DNA of 64,000 bases, taken from NCBI RefSeq assembly GCF_018283455.1, contig NZ_JAAMTH010000001.1:405001-469000 (forward strand), read 5' to 3'. A program made the position numbers and the translations under genes. Below, one piece after another: positions 18,087 to 26,830 of this stretch. The stretch is from Planococcus sp. MSAK28401. GTDB taxonomy: Bacteria; Bacillota; Bacilli; Bacillales_A; Planococcaceae. How positions within the stretch are numbered: the first letter of the stretch is position 1; each line of letters starts with the position of its first letter. The notes under the pieces were generated by a model. It had not been told where the DNA came from and made no database searches. It saw nothing but the letters and a program-made list of their open reading frames with translations.

Positions 18087-18101
18087 TGAAAATAATTCTC
18101 A
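18087..18101 (+). promoter_or_regulatory. Fur box (imperfect)
   Basis: TGAAAATAATTCTCA matches 13 of 15 positions of the Bacillus 7-1-7 Fur box. It lies just upstream of the -35 element of the promoter for the siderophore-binding lipoprotein. Confidence 0.7.
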
Positions 18102-18109
18102 TTTATTTC

Positions 18110-18137
18110 TTGAAAGTGGTTTTTATTCTGCTATACT
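18110..18137 (+). promoter_or_regulatory. Sigma-A promoter of the yclQ-like gene
   Basis: TTGAAA, 16-base spacer, TATACT. It is flanked on both sides by Fur boxes, which would block it in iron-replete cells. Confidence 0.7.
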
Positions 18138-18152
18138 AATAAATGTGTTAAG

Positions 18153-18167
18153 TGATAATGATTATCA
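18153..18167 (+). promoter_or_regulatory. Fur box (perfect)
   Basis: TGATAATGATTATCA is a perfect 7-1-7 inverted repeat. It lies downstream of the promoter, over the start region of the transcript. Confidence 0.9.
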
Positions 18168-18280
18168 GTATCATCTGGTCAATGAAAGGAGCGGTTTCTC
18201 AAGAGTCATCGAAGAAAGATTACATAATGCAGTGCGGATGTCCATCATCCCATAATCTCAATAGAAGAGGAGACAGAAAA

Positions 18281-19237
18281 ATGAAGAAATGGATAACGGC
18301 AATTTTGGTATTAATGATGTTTGCAGTTCTCGCAGCTTGCGGGGCAGAGGAAGAAGCGACAGACAGCCAAACGGCAGAAGCACAAACTACGGAAGCGGAA
18401 ACAATGACAGTGAAACACGAACTAGGCGAGACGGAAGTTCCGAAAAACCCTGAGAAAGTCGTCGTGTTCGATTTCGGGATTCTCGATACACTCGATCAAT
18501 TGGGCGTGGAGTCTGTGGCAGGCGTTGCACAAGGGAATATTCCTACATATTTGGAGCAATACGAGGACACTGAGAAATACGAAAATATCGGCACCTTGAA
18601 AGAAGCGGATTTTGAAGCGATCCACGCCATGGACCCGGACTTGATCATCATTTCCGGCCGCCAAGCGGAAATGTATAACGAGTTCAGCGACATCGCACCG
18701 ACTATTCACTTGGGCGTAGACACAACGGATTATATGAACTCGTTCACAACGAATATGGAAACGGTCGGGGAAATTTTCGGCAAAGAAGCGGAAGTTGAAG
18801 AAGAGCTTGCAGCCATTAACGAACAAATCGAAGGCATCAAAGCGAAAACAGCGACTTCTGATGAAAAAGGCTTGATCGTCCTGGCCAATGAAGGGAAAGT
18901 CAGTGCATACGGTGCAGCTTCACGTTTCGGCATCATCCATGACGTGTTCGGCGTCAAACAAGCGGACGAAGGCATCGAAGCTTCCACGCACGGCCAAAGC
19001 ATTACGTATGAATACATCCTCGATACGAACCCTGACATGATGTTCGTCGTCGACCGCAATGCAGCAGTCGGCAATGACGCAAGCGCGAAAGATTCATTGG
19101 AAAATGAATTGGTCCAGAAAACGAACGCTTATCAAAACGATAAGATCATTTACTTGGATCCGGATTATTGGTACCTATCCGGCGGCGGGCTGCAGTCTGT
19201 CAGCGAAATGGTCAACGCTATCGAATCTGCATTCTAA
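18281..19237 (+). CDS. yclQ: Siderophore ABC transporter substrate-binding lipoprotein (YclQ type)
   Basis: 318 residues. A lipoprotein signal with lipobox LAAC (Cys20) and an acidic, Gln/Thr-rich linker are followed by a class III periplasmic-binding fold. Segments VVVFDFGILDTLDQLGV and DPDLIIISGRQ fit the FepB/FhuD superfamily, closest to YclQ, which binds petrobactin-type catecholates. It is tethered outside the membrane and delivers to a permease. The permease and ATPase are not adjacent; yclNOP homologues are at 57.5-60.1 kb. The frame is open upstream, but ATG 18281 follows AGAGGAG. Two Fur boxes lie upstream. Confidence 0.9.
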   Translation: MKKWITAILVLMMFAVLAACGAEEEATDSQTAEAQTTEAETMTVKHELGETEVPKNPEKVVVFDFGILDTLDQLGVESVAGVAQGNIPTYLEQYEDTEKYENIGTLKEADFEAIHAMDPDLIIISGRQAEMYNEFSDIAPTIHLGVDTTDYMNSFTTNMETVGEIFGKEAEVEEELAAINEQIEGIKAKTATSDEKGLIVLANEGKVSAYGAASRFGIIHDVFGVKQADEGIEASTHGQSITYEYILDTNPDMMFVVDRNAAVGNDASAKDSLENELVQKTNAYQNDKIIYLDPDYWYLSGGGLQSVSEMVNAIESAF

Positions 19238-19243
19238 GTATCA

Positions 19244-19269
19244 AAGCTCCGGCATCCCCGGGGCTTTTT
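19244..19269 (+). terminator. Terminator of the yclQ-like gene
   Basis: AGCTCCGG / CCGGGGCT stem with five T. It sits only 23 bases ahead of the next gene, so partial read-through is possible. Confidence 0.7.
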
Positions 19270-19292
19270 CTCAACTATAGGGAGGTCAGAAC

Positions 19293-19928
19293 ATGGAAAA
19301 AATCAATTCGTATATCAATAAAGTGTTTGTCGAGCAAGATGAAGTGCTGGAAGGCGTGCTTGCCGCCATCAACGCAAACGGAATGCGACCAATTTCCGTA
19401 TCGCCGGCGTCCGGAAAACTGCTTACGATGCTTGTAGCGATGACGGCATCGGAACGGGTATTGGAAATTGGCGCGCTCGGCGGCTATAGCGGCATTTGCC
19501 TAGCGCGGGGCTTTGGCTCCAAAGGTCATTTGACTTCGCTGGAATTGGAGCAGGACTATGCAGAATTGGCAAACACCCAGTTGATAAAGGCGGGGTTCGA
19601 TGGGCAAGTCAACTATCTGACTGGACCTGCCTTGGAGAGCTTAGCGCAACTGAAAGGCCAGGGGCGGACATTCGATTTCTTTTTCATCGATGCAGATAAG
19701 GAGAATTACGAAAACTATTTAGCCGCTTGCTTGGAACTTGCAGAAAATGAGGCACTGATCGTCGCCGATAATGTCCTGGCAGGAGGAAGTGTGGCACATG
19801 CGGGTGAAGAGCGTCAGCACACCGAGTTCATGAAGAAGTTCAACGAAACGGCTGCAAGGCATCCGCAATTGGAGTCGATGCTGCTGCCGGTCGGCGATGG
19901 ATTGCTCGTGTCAAAAGTGAAAAAATAA
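19293..19928 (+). CDS. Class I SAM-dependent O-methyltransferase
   Basis: 211 residues of the catechol/caffeoyl-CoA O-methyltransferase-like family. The SAM motif VLEIGALGGYSGI is at about residues 50-62. The metal-site segment FFIDADKENYENY contains the Asp used with Mg2+, and VADNVL follows. Members methylate catechols, or tRNA hydroxyuridine in the case of TrmR; this protein's length (211) fits both. The ATG at 19293 follows GGGAGG. It may be co-expressed with the siderophore-binding gene by read-through, since catechol chemistry would be related, but that is speculation. Confidence 0.85.
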   Translation: MEKINSYINKVFVEQDEVLEGVLAAINANGMRPISVSPASGKLLTMLVAMTASERVLEIGALGGYSGICLARGFGSKGHLTSLELEQDYAELANTQLIKAGFDGQVNYLTGPALESLAQLKGQGRTFDFFFIDADKENYENYLAACLELAENEALIVADNVLAGGSVAHAGEERQHTEFMKKFNETAARHPQLESMLLPVGDGLLVSKVKK

Positions 19929-19965
19929 CAAAAGGACGGAAGGCGCGAGAGCCTTTCGTCCTTTG
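19929..19965. terminator. Bidirectional terminator
   Basis: CAAAAGGACGGAAGGC / GCCTTTCGTCCTTTG hairpin between convergent genes. Confidence 0.75.
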
Positions 19966-19985
19966 CTATATAAATAAAGCAGAGT

Positions 19986-20729
19986 TTATTCGTATTTGCG
20001 GAAAAAGGCGAGCGTACCGTCGATGATCCGTTGCTGGTCGTGATCAAGCGTCGCCACATGGTAGCTATCCGGCATTTCGATAAGGTCTTTTTCCTCAGAT
20101 GAAATATGATCAAAAATGAATGTTGAATTAGCCGGCGGAACGACATGGTCTTCCGGTGAGACGAACAGCAGCGTCGGGCAATGGATGGCCGACAGGTTTT
20201 TTCGCACCAAATCCATGAAGGACAGAATCTCCTTGACCGAAGCGACCGGTGTTTTGTCGTAGGCAAGCTCAGTGATTCCCGTTTTTTTGATATCGGAACC
20301 AATGGCGTCCAAAAAGCGCACATCCTGCAACTCCTTGACGCCTTCCATGTCCGGGACTTCAACGGCGGCGTTGATCAAGGAAATGGCGCGGATCTCCGGA
20401 TGGTTTTCCGCCATATAAAGCGCGAGCGTACCGCCCATCGACAAGCCTGCCACGAAAATCTGATCGCAGCGCTCCGACAGCCAAGCGTATGCCTCTTCGA
20501 CAGAAGCGATCCAATCTTGATACGTGCTTGTTTCCATATCTTCATAATGCGTGCCATGCCCTTTAAGGCGTGGGGCATAGACGCTATATCCTTCGTTCGC
20601 GAAAGCCTCGGCAAGCGGGCGCATGCTTTGAGTCGTGCCGGTAAAGCCGTGTGAGACGAGGATTCCCGTTTTCCCGCCTTCGGAAATGAACGGCTCTGCG
20701 CCGGGAAGTACATCGAAATTGTGTGTCAT
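19986..20729 (-). CDS. Monoacylglycerol lipase (bMGL type)
   Basis: 247 residues, alpha/beta hydrolase. It matches the Bacillus monoacylglycerol lipase pattern closely: GAEPF near the N-terminus, VSHGFTGTTQSMRPLAEAFA, then RLKGHGTHYEDME. The catalytic triad is placed at Ser97 (GLSMGG), Asp194 (PEDHVVPP) and His224 (SYHVATLD). It hydrolyses monoacylglycerols to glycerol and fatty acid in the cytoplasm. The open frame extends upstream, but the ATG at 20729 lies behind AAAGGAGG. Single gene, divergent from the thioesterase. Confidence 0.92.
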   Translation of the reverse strand: MTHNFDVLPGAEPFISEGGKTGILVSHGFTGTTQSMRPLAEAFANEGYSVYAPRLKGHGTHYEDMETSTYQDWIASVEEAYAWLSERCDQIFVAGLSMGGTLALYMAENHPEIRAISLINAAVEVPDMEGVKELQDVRFLDAIGSDIKKTGITELAYDKTPVASVKEILSFMDLVRKNLSAIHCPTLLFVSPEDHVVPPANSTFIFDHISSEEKDLIEMPDSYHVATLDHDQQRIIDGTLAFFRKYE

Positions 20730-20851
20730 CCAAAAACCTCCTTTTAGGTAGTCCTTAAGTATTCGTTGCTTTTTGTGAAAATCCTGCCCATTCAATTGCC
20801 TCAAAAAGGAATGCTATACTAATGGAAGAATAATCAACTGGGGGAGATCGC

Positions 20852-21250
20852 GTGCAAAACGTACAGGAATATACGCAATTGATCGAGCAGTTCGAGAACG
20901 GCCCTTATTTCCAGTTGCTCGGTTTTGAAATCGACCGAGTGGAGTATGGCAAGGCGTCCATGCGCTTGGAGAAAAAACCCGAAAATGACAATATGCAAAA
21001 TATGCTGCACGGTGGCGCAATCATGTCGGGAATCGATATCGTGATGGGCCTTGCCTCACGGTCGCTCGGAAGCGACGCGGTTTCGACGATTCAAATGGAA
21101 GTTCGCTTCATCAAAAGCTTGGCAGAAGGAACGGCCATTTTCCACGCTGAATTGCTGCATCAGACGAACAGTACAGCGATATTGACGGGGCGTGTGGTCA
21201 GCGAGCAAGATGAATTACTGGCGTATAGCACCGGCACTTTTAAATTATAA
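20852..21250 (+). CDS. PaaI family hotdog thioesterase
   Basis: 132 residues with the hotdog-fold signature NMLHGGAIMSGIDIVMGLA (catalytic-helix region, HGG) and a downstream beta sheet. It hydrolyses acyl- or aryl-CoA thioesters; substrate unknown. The GTG start at 20852 follows GGGGGAG. Its position opposite the monoacylglycerol lipase fits lipid metabolism but is not proof. It ends at a clear terminator. Confidence 0.88.
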   Translation: MQNVQEYTQLIEQFENGPYFQLLGFEIDRVEYGKASMRLEKKPENDNMQNMLHGGAIMSGIDIVMGLASRSLGSDAVSTIQMEVRFIKSLAEGTAIFHAELLHQTNSTAILTGRVVSEQDELLAYSTGTFKL

Positions 21251-21255
21251 ATTTC

Positions 21256-21294
21256 AAAAGCTCCTTTTCGCATCTAGCGAAAGGGAGCTTTTTG
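21256..21294 (+). terminator. Terminator of the thioesterase gene
   Basis: AAAAGCTCCTTTTCG / CGAAAGGGAGCTTTTT stem-loop. Confidence 0.88.
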
Positions 21295-21320
21295 ATTGGC
21301 TGCAATTGGAAGCGGTTCTC

Positions 21321-21366
21321 TTGACCCATAAGCGGCTGCTTGTTATAATTACTTTTAATTAAAGAT
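21321..21366 (+). promoter_or_regulatory. Sigma-A promoter with AT-rich palindrome (MarR autoregulation candidate)
   Basis: TTGACC, 17-base spacer, TATAAT is a near-ideal promoter. Directly after it ACTTTTAATTAAAG forms an inverted repeat over the likely transcription start, a natural place for the adjacent MarR protein to bind. The operator role is inferred from position. Confidence 0.6.
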
Positions 21367-21396
21367 ATTTTAATTCGAAATAAAGAGGTGAAATAA

Positions 21397-21876
21397 ATGG
21401 AGTTCTCCAACCAGAACCTGAAAGCTGTGACGGTTTTGATTCGCGCCGCGGATGCGGTCCATGACGCCATTAAACGCGACGTTGCGGGATATGGCTTGAA
21501 CGCGACCGAATTCTCGGTGCTCGAACTGCTCTACCATCAAGGCCGGCAACCGATACAGGCAATTGGCAAGAGAGTGTTGATTGCAAGCAGCAGCATCACC
21601 TACGTGGTCGATAAACTTGAGCACAAAGGCTATGTCGAACGGGAAGCGTGCAAAGAAGACCGGCGCGTGACTTATGCCCTTTTGACGGACAATGGCCAGG
21701 AATTGATGAAGCGGATTTTCCCTGAACATGAACAGCAAATGGATAAAGTGTTTGCCGGGCTTGGGCAAGAGGAAGTAGCAGAGTTGATCGAGAAGCTGAA
21801 AAAAGTCGGCTACGAAGCACAAGACAGTATGGAACCGAAAGATAGAATATTAAAAGACAAGGAGCGGTATGCATGA
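21397..21876 (+). CDS. MarR family transcriptional regulator (MhqR-like)
   Basis: 159 residues with a winged helix. The recognition region ATEFSVLELLYHQGRQPIQ is followed by SSSITYVVDKLEHKGYVER and the wing EDRRVTYALLTDNG. It overlaps the next gene, a ring-cleaving dioxygenase, by ATGA, so the two are translationally coupled. In Bacillus subtilis MhqR represses ring-cleavage dioxygenases in response to quinones, and the gene pair here suggests the same job. The ATG at 21397 follows AGAGGTG. Confidence 0.88.
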   Translation: MEFSNQNLKAVTVLIRAADAVHDAIKRDVAGYGLNATEFSVLELLYHQGRQPIQAIGKRVLIASSSITYVVDKLEHKGYVEREACKEDRRVTYALLTDNGQELMKRIFPEHEQQMDKVFAGLGQEEVAELIEKLKKVGYEAQDSMEPKDRILKDKERYA

Positions 21877-22856
21877 ACGAATTGAAAGGGATCCACCATG
21901 TAACGGCGATTACGAGCAGCGCCGAGAAGAACTATGAATTTTTTACGTATGTATTGGGCATGAGATTGGTCAAGAAAACGGTGAACCAAGATGATATCCA
22001 AACCTATCACTTGTTTTTCGCCGACGATAAAGGCTCTGCCGGGACGGATATGACTTTCTTTGATTTTCCGGGAATCCCGAAAGGCACTCACGGCACGAAC
22101 GAAATTTACAAGACGGCTTTCCGTGTGCCGACGGACGAAGCGCTTAGCTATTGGGAAAAACGTTTCGACAAATACGAAGTGCAGCATACGGCCATAACCG
22201 AGCAATTCGGCGTCAAAACTTTGTCGTTCGCCGACTTCGATGACCAGCAATATATGCTCGTATCGGACGAGAACAACGAAGGCGTACAAGCCGGCACGCC
22301 GTGGCAGCAGGGGCCGGTCCCGCTTGAATTTGCCATCACCGGCCTTGGCCCGATCCATATCCGCATCGGCCAATTCGATTACTTAAAGGAAGTATTGGAA
22401 AAAGCAATGCATATGCGCGAGATTGCCAACGAGGGGCAACTTCATTTATTCGAGATGGGCGAAGGCGGCAACGGTGCGCAAGTAATCGTCGAACATAATG
22501 CAGAATTGCCATCGGGCCAGCAAGGCTTCGGCACGGTGCATCACGCCGCCTTCCGTGTGGCGGATCGCGAAGCGTTGAATGAATGGATCGGCCATATGCA
22601 GGAGATAGGATTCTCGACTTCCGGCTATGTGGACCGCTTCTTCTTTGAATCATTGTACGCACGGGTCGCACCCGGGTTGTTGTTCGAATGGGCAACGGAT
22701 GGCCCAGGCTTCATGGGCGACGAGCCATATGAAACACTCGGGGAGAAACTCTCTTTGCCGCCGTTCTTGGAACCGAAGCGCGAACAGATTGAAAGCATGG
22801 TGCGCCCGATCGATACCGAGCGCAGCACGAAGAAGATCGATAAAGAATACCTATAA
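21873..22856 (+). CDS. Ring-cleaving dioxygenase, MhqA/MhqO-like (VOC superfamily)
   Basis: 327 residues made of two vicinal-oxygen-chelate modules. It starts GIHHVTAITSSAEKNYEFF, with metal-ligand His near the N-terminus, and a second HHAAFRV segment occurs near residue 220. Members of this family are induced by hydroquinones and thought to open or detoxify quinone rings; the exact substrate is unproven. It is coupled to the MarR gene upstream by a four-base overlap and ends at a terminator. Confidence 0.88.
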   Translation: MNELKGIHHVTAITSSAEKNYEFFTYVLGMRLVKKTVNQDDIQTYHLFFADDKGSAGTDMTFFDFPGIPKGTHGTNEIYKTAFRVPTDEALSYWEKRFDKYEVQHTAITEQFGVKTLSFADFDDQQYMLVSDENNEGVQAGTPWQQGPVPLEFAITGLGPIHIRIGQFDYLKEVLEKAMHMREIANEGQLHLFEMGEGGNGAQVIVEHNAELPSGQQGFGTVHHAAFRVADREALNEWIGHMQEIGFSTSGYVDRFFFESLYARVAPGLLFEWATDGPGFMGDEPYETLGEKLSLPPFLEPKREQIESMVRPIDTERSTKKIDKEYL

Positions 22857-22865
22857 GGAAAATTT

Positions 22866-22895
22866 AGCACTGCTCATAATGGGCAGTGCTTTTTC
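22866..22895 (+). terminator. Terminator of the MarR-dioxygenase operon
   Basis: AGCACTGC / GGCAGTGCT stem followed by TTTTT. Confidence 0.85.
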
Positions 22896-23009
22896 ATGGT
22901 GTGGCAAAGAAGAAAGAATGTACAAAAACCTAAAGTAATGGGGCGATTTTGGGAACTTATCCTACTTATGTACGTAAGTATAGATAGTACAAGGAAGGGG
23001 AGAAGGGCG

Positions 23010-23309
23010 ATGCCGAAATGCCAAAATTGCGGAACGACGTGGACGTGGGGGCAGACTGTCTGTCGGCTTTTCACACTGGGGGATAGCTTGACCTGCCCAG
23101 CTTGCCGGCAAGCGCAATACGTTTCCATGGAATCGCGGAAAAAGACCAGCTTGTTTGTCTTTGCCGCTCCGCTCATCATGTTCATTTCGGTTGCTTTCGG
23201 CATTGACCCGTTTGTTTCCCTTGCCTTATTCCTGGCTTCCTTTTTAGTAATCATGGGCATTTACCCATTCTTTATCGAATTGACAGACGAGCGCGGGCCG
23301 ATGTGGTGA
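23010..23309 (+). CDS. Small zinc-ribbon membrane protein (TIGR04104-like)
   Basis: 99 residues. An N-terminal zinc ribbon has two CxxC pairs: CQNCGTTWTWG at residues 4-14 and CPACRQAQYV at about 32. Two hydrophobic helices follow (about 48-65 and 70-88). This matches the cxxc_20_cxxc family of small Firmicutes proteins, whose function is unknown. The frame is open upstream, but ATG 23010 follows AAGGGGAGAAGGG and puts CxxC at the expected position. Confidence 0.75.
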   Translation: MPKCQNCGTTWTWGQTVCRLFTLGDSLTCPACRQAQYVSMESRKKTSLFVFAAPLIMFISVAFGIDPFVSLALFLASFLVIMGIYPFFIELTDERGPMW

Positions 23310-23426
23310 CTGGTCGAAAACCGAGTCTGTTTGTAGGGATTGAGTTGGCTGCACGCAAAAAATGAAGATTCTTTTCTGGACAGCCCCTGAAGCTTGCGCT
23401 AAACTTACAGATAATCATCTATAGCG

Positions 23427-23550
23427 TTCTTCGGGGTCGGGTGAAATTCCCAATCGACGGTAACGGAGCAATCCGAAGCCCGTGAGCCTTTCGGGGCAGG
23501 ATTTGGTGCAAGTCCAAAGCCGACAGTTAAAGTCTGGATGGGAGAAGAAC
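23427..23550 (+). ncRNA. FMN riboswitch, first copy
   Basis: A complete RFN element with the conserved blocks TTCGGGGTCGGGTGAAATTC, AATCGACGGTAAC, AGCCCGTGAGC, GGTGCAAGTCCAAAGCCGACAG and TCTGGATGGGAGAAG. It binds FMN and, with the terminator at 23601-23634, would stop transcription of the rib operon when FMN is abundant. It is the first of two aptamers about 236 bp apart. Confidence 0.97.
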
Positions 23551-23600
23551 AGTCAAGCAGCCTACTAGCAATCGCTTAGGTTTCTTTGATATGCACTTTC

Positions 23601-23634
23601 AAGGCCCCTTTCTTTTATGGAAGGGGCCTTTTTT
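23601..23634 (+). terminator. Expression-platform terminator of FMN riboswitch 1
   Basis: AAGGCCCCTT / AAGGGGCCTT stem, ten-base loop, then six T. Confidence 0.9.
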
Positions 23635-23662
23635 GCATACTGTGGATGATCAACTGAATAGT

Positions 23663-23788
23663 ATTCCTTCGGGGTCGGGTGAAATTCCCAATCGACGGTA
23701 ACGAAGCAATTCGAAGCCCGTGAGCCTTTCGGGGCAGGATTTGGTGCAAGTCCAAAGCCGACAGTTAAAGTCTGGATGGGAGAAGGAA
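23663..23788 (+). ncRNA. FMN riboswitch, second copy
   Basis: Nearly identical to copy 1 across the whole aptamer. The main internal difference is a hairpin reading CGAAGCAATTCG instead of CGGAGCAATCCG, so a G-C pair became A-U on both sides and the stem is intact. It is followed by its own terminator at 23839-23870 and then ribD. Confidence 0.97.
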
Positions 23789-23838
23789 GAACACGGAAAT
23801 TATAGAGTTATCTATAGTTCTATTTCCTATTGTCTTCG

Positions 23839-23870
23839 AACCCATTGGCTAAACAATGGGTTTTTATTTT
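23839..23870 (+). terminator. Expression-platform terminator of FMN riboswitch 2
   Basis: AACCCATTG / CAATGGGTT stem with TTTTTATTTT tail, ending 20 bases before the ribD start. Confidence 0.88.
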
Positions 23871-23890
23871 GTTCTGAAAGGTGTGATCAA

Positions 23891-24973
23891 GTGGACGACC
23901 AGCAAATCATGAAGCAAACACTGGAGCTGGCGCGATCAGCTGCTGGGCAGACGTCCCCCAACCCGCTCGTGGGGTCGGTGATCGTCAAAGATGGCCGCAT
24001 CATCGGTATGGGCGCGCATCTAAAAGCGGGACAGGCGCATGCAGAAATCCATGCGCTGAATATGGCAGGCAGTGAAGCGCGAGGCGCGGATTTGTATGTG
24101 ACGCTGGAGCCTTGCAGCCATCATGGCCGGACAGGCCCTTGCGCAGACGCGATCATCCAAGCTGGCATTCGCCGTGTCGTCGTCGCTGTACTGGACCCGA
24201 ACCCGCTCGTTTCAGGCCAAGGTATCAAAAAGCTTGAAAACGCCGGGGTTATTGTAGAGACCGGCGTCTGCGAGCAGGAAGCTGCAGAGCTGAACCGGAT
24301 GTTCTTCACCTTTATCCGCAAAAAGCGGCCGTTCGTCACATTGAAGCACGCGATTACGCTGGACGGCAAAATCGCTGTAGACGGCGGCCGTTCGGAGAAA
24401 ATCACGGGGCCTGAAGTGCAGCGCGATGTCCACCAACTGCGTTTGCTGCACGACGCCATCCTCGTTGGCGCACAGACGGTTGCACTTGATAACCCCCGCT
24501 TGACCAATCGGTTTGCCGACTCCCAGAGGCAGCCGATCCGCGTCATCTTGGATCGCCATTTGCGCCTCCCGAAAGAGAGCCACATTATTCAAGTACCTGA
24601 TGCCCCTACTTGGATTATCGTCGGATCACAAGCCGATATTGACAGCCGCGGCGCATTTCCGGACCATGTACGCATTTTGCAACTGGATACGCCGGATGTG
24701 GAAATCGCCGCTGCACTGGAATTGCTTGCCGAGCATAAGGTGTTATCAGTCCTTGTGGAAGGCGGCCAAAAAATCAATACCGCTTTCTTGAAAAGCGGGC
24801 AAGTAGACGAAATTGCTACGTATATCGCACCGATTATTCTCGGCGGCGAAGGAACCGTTTCCGTATTCGGTGATCTGCAAACCAGTTCCGTGTCAAACGG
24901 CATTCGCTTGGAGACGCAGAAGGTGGAACGCCTCGGAACGGATCTGAAGATCATCTCCACATTAAAGGAGTGA
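23891..24973 (+). CDS. ribD: Bifunctional riboflavin deaminase/reductase
   Basis: 360 residues. The N-terminal cytidine-deaminase-like domain (1-145) has zinc motifs HAEIHAL and PCSHHGRTGPC. The C-terminal NADPH-dependent reductase domain (about 150-360) contains LKHAITLDGKIA and LVEGGQKINTAFL. It carries out steps two and three of riboflavin synthesis. The open frame runs back into the riboswitch, but the GTG at 23891 behind AAAGGTG gives the usual N-terminus and a length like Bacillus RibG. First gene of ribD-ribE-ribBA-ribH. Confidence 0.95.
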   Translation: MDDQQIMKQTLELARSAAGQTSPNPLVGSVIVKDGRIIGMGAHLKAGQAHAEIHALNMAGSEARGADLYVTLEPCSHHGRTGPCADAIIQAGIRRVVVAVLDPNPLVSGQGIKKLENAGVIVETGVCEQEAAELNRMFFTFIRKKRPFVTLKHAITLDGKIAVDGGRSEKITGPEVQRDVHQLRLLHDAILVGAQTVALDNPRLTNRFADSQRQPIRVILDRHLRLPKESHIIQVPDAPTWIIVGSQADIDSRGAFPDHVRILQLDTPDVEIAAALELLAEHKVLSVLVEGGQKINTAFLKSGQVDEIATYIAPIILGGEGTVSVFGDLQTSSVSNGIRLETQKVERLGTDLKIISTLKE

Positions 24974-24978
24974 CACAA

Positions 24979-25614
24979 ATGTTTACAGGCATTATTGAAG
25001 AAACCGGACAACTCGCCGGTATCAAGCGCGGCGCTTCGAGCATGGAAATGACGATCCGAGCAAATGCTGTCCTGGAAGAAACGAAAATCGGCGACAGCAT
25101 CTCAGTGGAGGGTGTCTGCCTGACGGTGACTTCATTGTCAAGCGGACGTTTCACGGTGGATGTCATGCCGGAAACATTCCACGGCACGACCCTTTCTTCA
25201 TTGGGCACATCCAGTGCCGTCAATTTGGAACGTGCCATGGCGGCGAATGGTCGTTTCGGCGGGCATCTTGTCGCGGGCCACATCGACGGGGTCGGCAAGA
25301 TCTTGCGCAAGCGCCCACAGGAAAATGCCATGTATATCGATATAGCGGCGCCTCCTGAATTGCTTGCGCAGTCAATCGTCAAAGGGTCCGTCGCGATTGA
25401 CGGCATCAGCTTAACTATCTTTGAACTCAGCGAAAATCATTTGACCGTTTCGCTCATCCCACATACAGCGGGAGAAACGACTTTGGGCAGCAAAAAAGTG
25501 GGCGATTCGGTCAATCTCGAAACCGATATGTTCGGGAAGTACGTGCAGCGTTTTATGGAGCATGCGCCAAAACAACCGATGAACGCCGATTATTTGCGGC
25601 GCCACGGATTTTAA
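24979..25614 (+). CDS. ribE: Riboflavin synthase alpha subunit
   Basis: 212 residues, two lumazine-binding barrels, each beginning with a [11 protein letters not shown] or SLTI-type segment. It starts [10 protein letters not shown], the family signature. It dismutates two dimethyl-ribityl-lumazine molecules to riboflavin. The ATG at 24979 sits after AAAGGAG, whose last bases overlap the ribD stop region, so the genes are tightly coupled. Confidence 0.95.
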   Translation: MFTGIIEETGQLAGIKRGASSMEMTIRANAVLEETKIGDSISVEGVCLTVTSLSSGRFTVDVMPETFHGTTLSSLGTSSAVNLERAMAANGRFGGHLVAGHIDGVGKILRKRPQENAMYIDIAAPPELLAQSIVKGSVAIDGISLTIFELSENHLTVSLIPHTAGETTLGSKKVGDSVNLETDMFGKYVQRFMEHAPKQPMNADYLRRHGF

Positions 25615-25627
25615 AGGAGCAAAACCG

Positions 25628-26818
25628 ATGCTAAATACAATTGAAGAAGCAGTAAAGGATTTGCAGGCAGGAAAAGTCATTATTCTGGTAGATGACGAAT
25701 CGAGGGAGAACGAAGGCGATTTTGTCTGTCTTGCAGAACATGCGACGCCTGAGAATATCAATTTCATGGCAACGCACGGCAGGGGGCTCATCTGCACGCC
25801 GGTCTCGCCGGATATCGCCTTGCGCCTGAAACTCGACCAAATGGTCAGCCATAATACCGATCACCACGAAACGGCATTTACCGTCAGCATCGACCATAAA
25901 GATGCCAAGACGGGCATCAGTGCCTTTGAACGGTCGGACACGATCTTGCAGATGCTCGATACGAAAGCCGTGCCGCAGGATTTCAAACGGCCGGGGCACG
26001 TCTTCCCGCTTGTCGCAAAATCGGGCGGCGTTTTCCAGCGCCAAGGCCACACGGAAGCGTCAGTCGATTTGGCACGTCTTAGCGGCAGCGAACCGGCAGC
26101 GGTCATTTGTGAAATCATGAATCTTGACGGTACGATGTCGCGCATGCCCGACTTGGAAAAGTTGGCGGAGCAGTTCGATATCAAAATCATCACGATCGAG
26201 GATCTCTATGCCTATCGTGCAGAGAAAGACCCGCTCCTCAAGCGGGAATCGAGTGTCCACATGCCGACGGACTTCGGTGAATTCCGCATGGTGGGCTATT
26301 CCAACCGCCTGGATACAGAAGAGCATGTCGCCATCGTTAAAGGCAATCCGGAATCGGTGGAAGCGCCGATCGTACGCATCCATTCAGAATGCTTGACCGG
26401 CGATATTTTTCACTCGCGCCGCTGCGATTGCGGCGCCCAGCTTACGAAATCGCTCGAGCTGATCGAACAAGCGGGAGCTGGAATCGTCCTCTATATGCGC
26501 CAGGAAGGGCGGGGCATTGGCTTGTTGAACAAGCTGAAAGCGTATGAACTGCAAGAACAGGGCTTGGATACCGTCGAAGCCAATGAACAGCTGGGCTTCC
26601 CGGCGGAAATGCGCGATTATACATTATGCGCTTTGATGTTGAAAGATCTGGGCGTGTCGCGCGTCAGGCTGCTGACGAACAATCCAGCCAAGACAGATGC
26701 GCTTATCGAATACGGCATCGAAGTGGAAGAACGGCTTGCGCTCGTCATCCCGCCGACTGAAGACAACACGCAATACATGAAAACGAAAAAACAACGAATG
26801 CATCATCTAATCGACTAA
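25628..26818 (+). CDS. ribBA: Bifunctional DHBP synthase / GTP cyclohydrolase II
   Basis: 396 residues. The N-terminal 3,4-dihydroxy-2-butanone-4-phosphate synthase domain (1-200) has [12 protein letters not shown] and the segment [15 protein letters not shown]. The C-terminal GTP cyclohydrolase II domain has the zinc site [12 protein letters not shown] and QEGRGIGL. It supplies both precursors of riboflavin. It starts 13 bases after ribE behind AAAGGAG. In Bacillus this gene is called ribA. Confidence 0.96.
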   Translation: MLNTIEEAVKDLQAGKVIILVDDESRENEGDFVCLAEHATPENINFMATHGRGLICTPVSPDIALRLKLDQMVSHNTDHHETAFTVSIDHKDAKTGISAFERSDTILQMLDTKAVPQDFKRPGHVFPLVAKSGGVFQRQGHTEASVDLARLSGSEPAAVICEIMNLDGTMSRMPDLEKLAEQFDIKIITIEDLYAYRAEKDPLLKRESSVHMPTDFGEFRMVGYSNRLDTEEHVAIVKGNPESVEAPIVRIHSECLTGDIFHSRRCDCGAQLTKSLELIEQAGAGIVLYMRQEGRGIGLLNKLKAYELQEQGLDTVEANEQLGFPAEMRDYTLCALMLKDLGVSRVRLLTNNPAKTDALIEYGIEVEERLALVIPPTEDNTQYMKTKKQRMHHLID

Positions 26819-26830
26819 GGAGTGTTCATA

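Noticed and set aside
23360..23395. Possible remnant of the dispersed element (TTTTCTGGACAGCCCCTGAA)
   Set aside because: Only one end-like segment is visible and no core sequence; too short to annotate as a repeat copy.
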